From Bacteroidota bacterium (GTDB lineage Bacteria; Bacteroidota; Bacteroidia; Flavobacteriales_F; PHOS-HE28): a DNA stretch of 26,423 nucleotides. The DNA lies in the NCBI GenBank assembly GCA_023412755.1, contig JAEZCB010000257.1, positions 1-26,423 on the forward strand, given 5' to 3'. Positions 24,901 through 26,423 of this stretch are shown in pieces. The notes beneath the pieces were generated by a model. The model searched no databases. It was given only the letters and a program-made list of their open reading frames with translations, and was not told where the DNA came from. Position 1 is the first letter of the stretch. Each line of letters begins with the position of its first letter. Position numbers and translations under genes: made by a program.

Positions 24901-25603
24901 TGATAGTCCGCATCTCGCGTTCCGTATCGAATTCCTTGGCCCCGCCGCGAACGGAACTTCGGGTAATCACCGGTTCGATAACATCCAGCTCACCGGTGGT
25001 CCTCTCACGGTGATCGATGCCGCGGTTTGTGATGAGAACGAAACCTACACCTACGGCGGAGTGGATCATCCACCGGGCGATCATCTTCACATCAATGAAA
25101 ATGCGATGGATTGTGATCACTTGATGATGGTACGCGTGACCCATGTGGAGCATGACACCACGATCACCTCCATGGATGGTGTACTTCATGCGATCGGCGC
25201 CGCCAGCGAATACCAGTGGATCGATTGCAATACCATGGCGACCATACCTGATGCCAACGACCCGCAGTACGCACCGGAAGAAGAGGGAGAATATGCGGTG
25301 ATCCTATCCAGCCATGGTTGCGAGGATATATCCGGGTGCCACCATTCTCCCGGCGGCCTTCCCAATGGCGTGAACGTACACCCGAATCCTTCGCGTGACC
25401 ATGTACACCTGCGCCTGGACCGATCCGCTGGCCCCTTGGAATTGCGCTTGTATGATGGTACCGGGCGGCTCATTCGGGAGTATCACGTGATCCATGATGA
25501 AGTGGATCTGGATCTTTCATCCGAACCACGTGGTATCTACCTGCTTTTGGTGCGGGCACCACAGGCGCGCCTGGAGGAGCGGGTTAAACTGATCCTCGAA
25601 TAA
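21995..25603 (+). CDS. Secreted CotH-kinase-like multidomain protein with lamin-tail and T9SS type A domains
   Basis: The 1202-residue precursor has a signal peptide (about 1-23, ending PMVA-Q). A lamin-tail domain follows (about 25-165, LVINEVMAAH, DWIEVFNSGD), then a chitobiase/hexosaminidase C-terminal-like Ig domain (about 185-320, VIYYTLDGSIPT). The CotH-like domain spans about 323-730: VLSISTEREHLFG, GFRLHGAYSRMFRRKSFRLYF, FLNGEYWGVHAMRERYD, and near 606 the acidic MYDTDWGFNL. An InlB-type repeat (about 735-822, HWEGDLQGV, ADMSVTAVFSP), a beta-sandwich-like part (about 825-1004) and a T9SS type A domain (about 1125-1202, VHPNPSRDHVHL to VKLILE) complete it. CotH proteins are atypical kinases known from spore coats and fungal invasins; activity here is untested. 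The ATG at 21995 opens directly onto the signal peptide. Confidence 0.9.
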   Translation: MLPRLYAHLQGCCLLLLHLPMVAQGPLVINEVMAAHHELITDTTGSAEDWIEVFNSGDSPISLAGYWISDDASQPSKHVFPTGTAALTIPANGHLLLWASGDPARGPDHLNFKISSSGEPIVLSSPLGDLMDLVVLGQQHPHVSFGRAGDGGETWYYFPEPTPGFTNALSGATDALVPPQFSVPAGFHEGPLQLTIDHPDPDAVIYYTLDGSIPTPELVAGHVFTYKNVYPNWGIMSIGEPLNDTLKAFVHDGPIMLEDPSSQPNLLSMRTSTAHHFHPAQYMPTTLMKKAVVVRARAYKDGHLPSRVVTNTYFLFGDDLQMELPVLSISTEREHLFGHGTGIYNPGIDYEDWKVENLNTTNTGDTPANWRRSTEFPMSMEWFSAGGTERTFHRDVGFRLHGAYSRMFRRKSFRLYFRERYGAPTLDHQMFPLQDDTGFKRLVVHTSANDDNSTNMRDLTLQAMVRYMRFETQDGQPAVVFLNGEYWGVHAMRERYDKHYFKRVLGLEENEIDVVERYRHASIGDSLHWSALLDLVADEDPAEPDVYEQIVQQVDVEDHIDYHLAQVFIGNFDWPQNNMKAYRKKTNGYIPGAPHGHDGRWRWLMYDTDWGFNLNHDHGPDSPYLFYATGGWAGDHTLLFRRLLRNTTYRNAYINRAADMANTGLRTEMTTAIIDHYKGLLEHDMYEHVRRWPNSPVDHADWLQKLDVMYAFSAARPQFFMEEMLDHFDLPAMHALNVDVSDTEAGHVQVNTIALRPGTYGVDEDPYPWNGTYFQDVPITLEAIPFPGWAFSHWEGDLQGVDSAVTVNMTADMSVTAVFSPIPYCAPETINYWHFNDLPGGGAIGEVSPDIGGGEASISYAGSGTGHMDATPDDEGSPLNALAGVAAGKGLRVRNPSNGRHLLITCPSTGHRDIMLSYAVRRTTAGADSQRVSYTVDPEQLVWHELESFAVPEFFVRKEYALTGIAETYDSPHLAFRIEFLGPAANGTSGNHRFDNIQLTGGPLTVIDAAVCDENETYTYGGVDHPPGDHLHINENAMDCDHLMMVRVTHVEHDTTITSMDGVLHAIGAASEYQWIDCNTMATIPDANDPQYAPEEEGEYAVILSSHGCEDISGCHHSPGGLPNGVNVHPNPSRDHVHLRLDRSAGPLELRLYDGTGRLIREYHVIHDEVDLDLSSEPRGIYLLLVRAPQARLEERVKLILE

Positions 25604-25658
25604 CGGATCATCCACCCATCCCGAACACGGTCGAGCACCACCGAATGAGGAGATGCCG

Positions 25659-26423
25659 CTAATGCTGCACCAGCACACGGATGGATCGCTGTTCCTGTCC
25701 TGTCATCAACACGAACACGTACAGGCCATCGGTCATCGCGGTAAGGTCCAGGCCTATCCGCTGTCCACTAACCTGTTGATCCGGAGCGGCCACCTGGCCA
25801 AGGTCATTGAAGATCCGCAGGGTGGCCTGTTCCAATTCTTCCTCCAGGTGTAAGGTGGCAATACCCTGGACCGGGTTAGGGTGAACGAAGGTGCCAATAC
25901 TGCTCCAACGTTGCACAGGCACCACATGAGAGAAGCTCGTACCCGCCTGTGGATCCACCTGTTTCAGGCGATAATAAGCGAGCCCATCCCATGGCCGCAT
26001 ATCGAGGGCATTATGAAGCCCGGGTCCGCCAGTTGATCGATGTATGGAGACCCATTCCAAACCATCCGTGGAACGCTCCACCTCGAATGACCCATCGTGC
26101 ATTTCGCCCGCCGCTTCCCAGACCACTTCCACATACTCGCCACGATCGATCGCATCAAATGAAAGAAGCCGGATGGGCAGTGGGCTCACTCCATAAATGC
26201 CCACACCCATGTTATCCAGTCCCTCCCCACTGCCTGCGACCGAGGCACATGGCATCACATTGTTATCACAGCCTCCTGCACCATTCAAGGTGGTGGCCGT
26301 AACATTGCCGAGAGGTACCATTTCCAGAAAAAGAATGCTACCCTGACCGCCTCCGCCACCGCCTCCATGGAACACGCTGTTATTCACGTTACCACCGTTG
26401 CCGCCGTTGGCCTGGATCGTGAG
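25659..26423 (-). CDS. Gly/Asn-rich T9SS type A cargo protein, 5'-truncated by the window edge
   Basis: On the minus strand the frame is open to the right edge, so only the C-terminal 254 residues are seen. The visible start (LTIQANGGNGGNVNNSVFHG followed by a run of seven Gly) belongs to a glycine-rich surface region. A typical Bacteroidota fibronectin-III-like module follows (PLPIRLLSFDA, FEVERSTDGLEWV, YYRLKQVDPQAG). It ends in a T9SS type A sorting domain (VHPNPVQGIATLHL, GLYVFVLMTG, VLVQH). It is predicted to be secreted and surface-attached; function unknown. It is convergent with the CotH-like gene, with a 55-base gap lacking an obvious terminator. Confidence 0.85.
   Translation of the reverse strand, partial: LTIQANGGNGGNVNNSVFHGGGGGGGQGSILFLEMVPLGNVTATTLNGAGGCDNNVMPCASVAGSGEGLDNMGVGIYGVSPLPIRLLSFDAIDRGEYVEVVWEAAGEMHDGSFEVERSTDGLEWVSIHRSTGGPGLHNALDMRPWDGLAYYRLKQVDPQAGTSFSHVVPVQRWSSIGTFVHPNPVQGIATLHLEEELEQATLRIFNDLGQVAAPDQQVSGQRIGLDLTAMTDGLYVFVLMTGQEQRSIRVLVQH

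Overview
The window reads as chromosomal DNA of a Bacteroidota bacterium, most likely from the Flavobacteriales/Sphingobacteriales side and unusually GC-rich for that group. Three things point there. Secreted proteins end in type IX secretion (T9SS) type A sorting domains. The gene run dut / sugar-phosphate nucleotidyltransferase / TPR lipoprotein / DUF4292 lipoprotein / EnvC-like protein / tatA / gatA is a typical Bacteroidota neighbourhood. Several upstream regions carry the Bacteroidota -7 promoter element TAnnTTTG. TGA is used as a stop, so the standard bacterial code applies. No tRNA, rRNA, CRISPR array, transposase, integrase or phage gene was seen.

Layout. 1-3119 (+): 3' part of a large secreted protein with three lamin-tail domains, cut by the left edge. 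3094-5634 (-): a GT-C type membrane glycosyltransferase, with pgk upstream of it on the same strand. 5744-12359 (+): a long housekeeping/envelope cluster of holB (clamp-loader delta'), dut, nucleotidyltransferase, TPR lipoprotein, DUF4292 lipoprotein and EnvC-like murein hydrolase activator. Several of its genes overlap by 4 bases. 12426-14039 (+): tatA and gatA. 14043-14549 (-): a flavin-binding PNPOx-like protein. 14691-16736 (+): an orphan TPR plus LytS-type sensor histidine kinase. 16737-17004: a hairpin-rich gap. 17005-18462 (+): asnS. 18722-19452 (+): three very small, highly charged ORFs, the last a CsbD-like stress protein, followed by a perfect palindromic terminator. 19803-25603 (+): two large T9SS cargo proteins, an FG-GAP/UnbV protein and a multidomain CotH-kinase-like protein. 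25659-26423 (-): a Gly/Asn-rich T9SS cargo protein, cut by the right edge.

How the genes fit together. The centre is core metabolism and information processing (pgk, holB, dut, gatA, asnS) mixed with envelope biogenesis (two lipoproteins, the EnvC-like activator, tatA). Both ends are cell-surface proteins. No textbook defence or mobile system is present. The points I find most worth following are: the LolB-like look of the DUF4292 lipoprotein within the envelope cluster; the trio of hydrophilin-like small proteins; the hairpin-dense gap before asnS; the divergent pgk/holB promoter with a predicted almost leaderless holB mRNA; a possible small minus-strand gene at 19.4-19.66 kb; and the domain architecture of the CotH protein.
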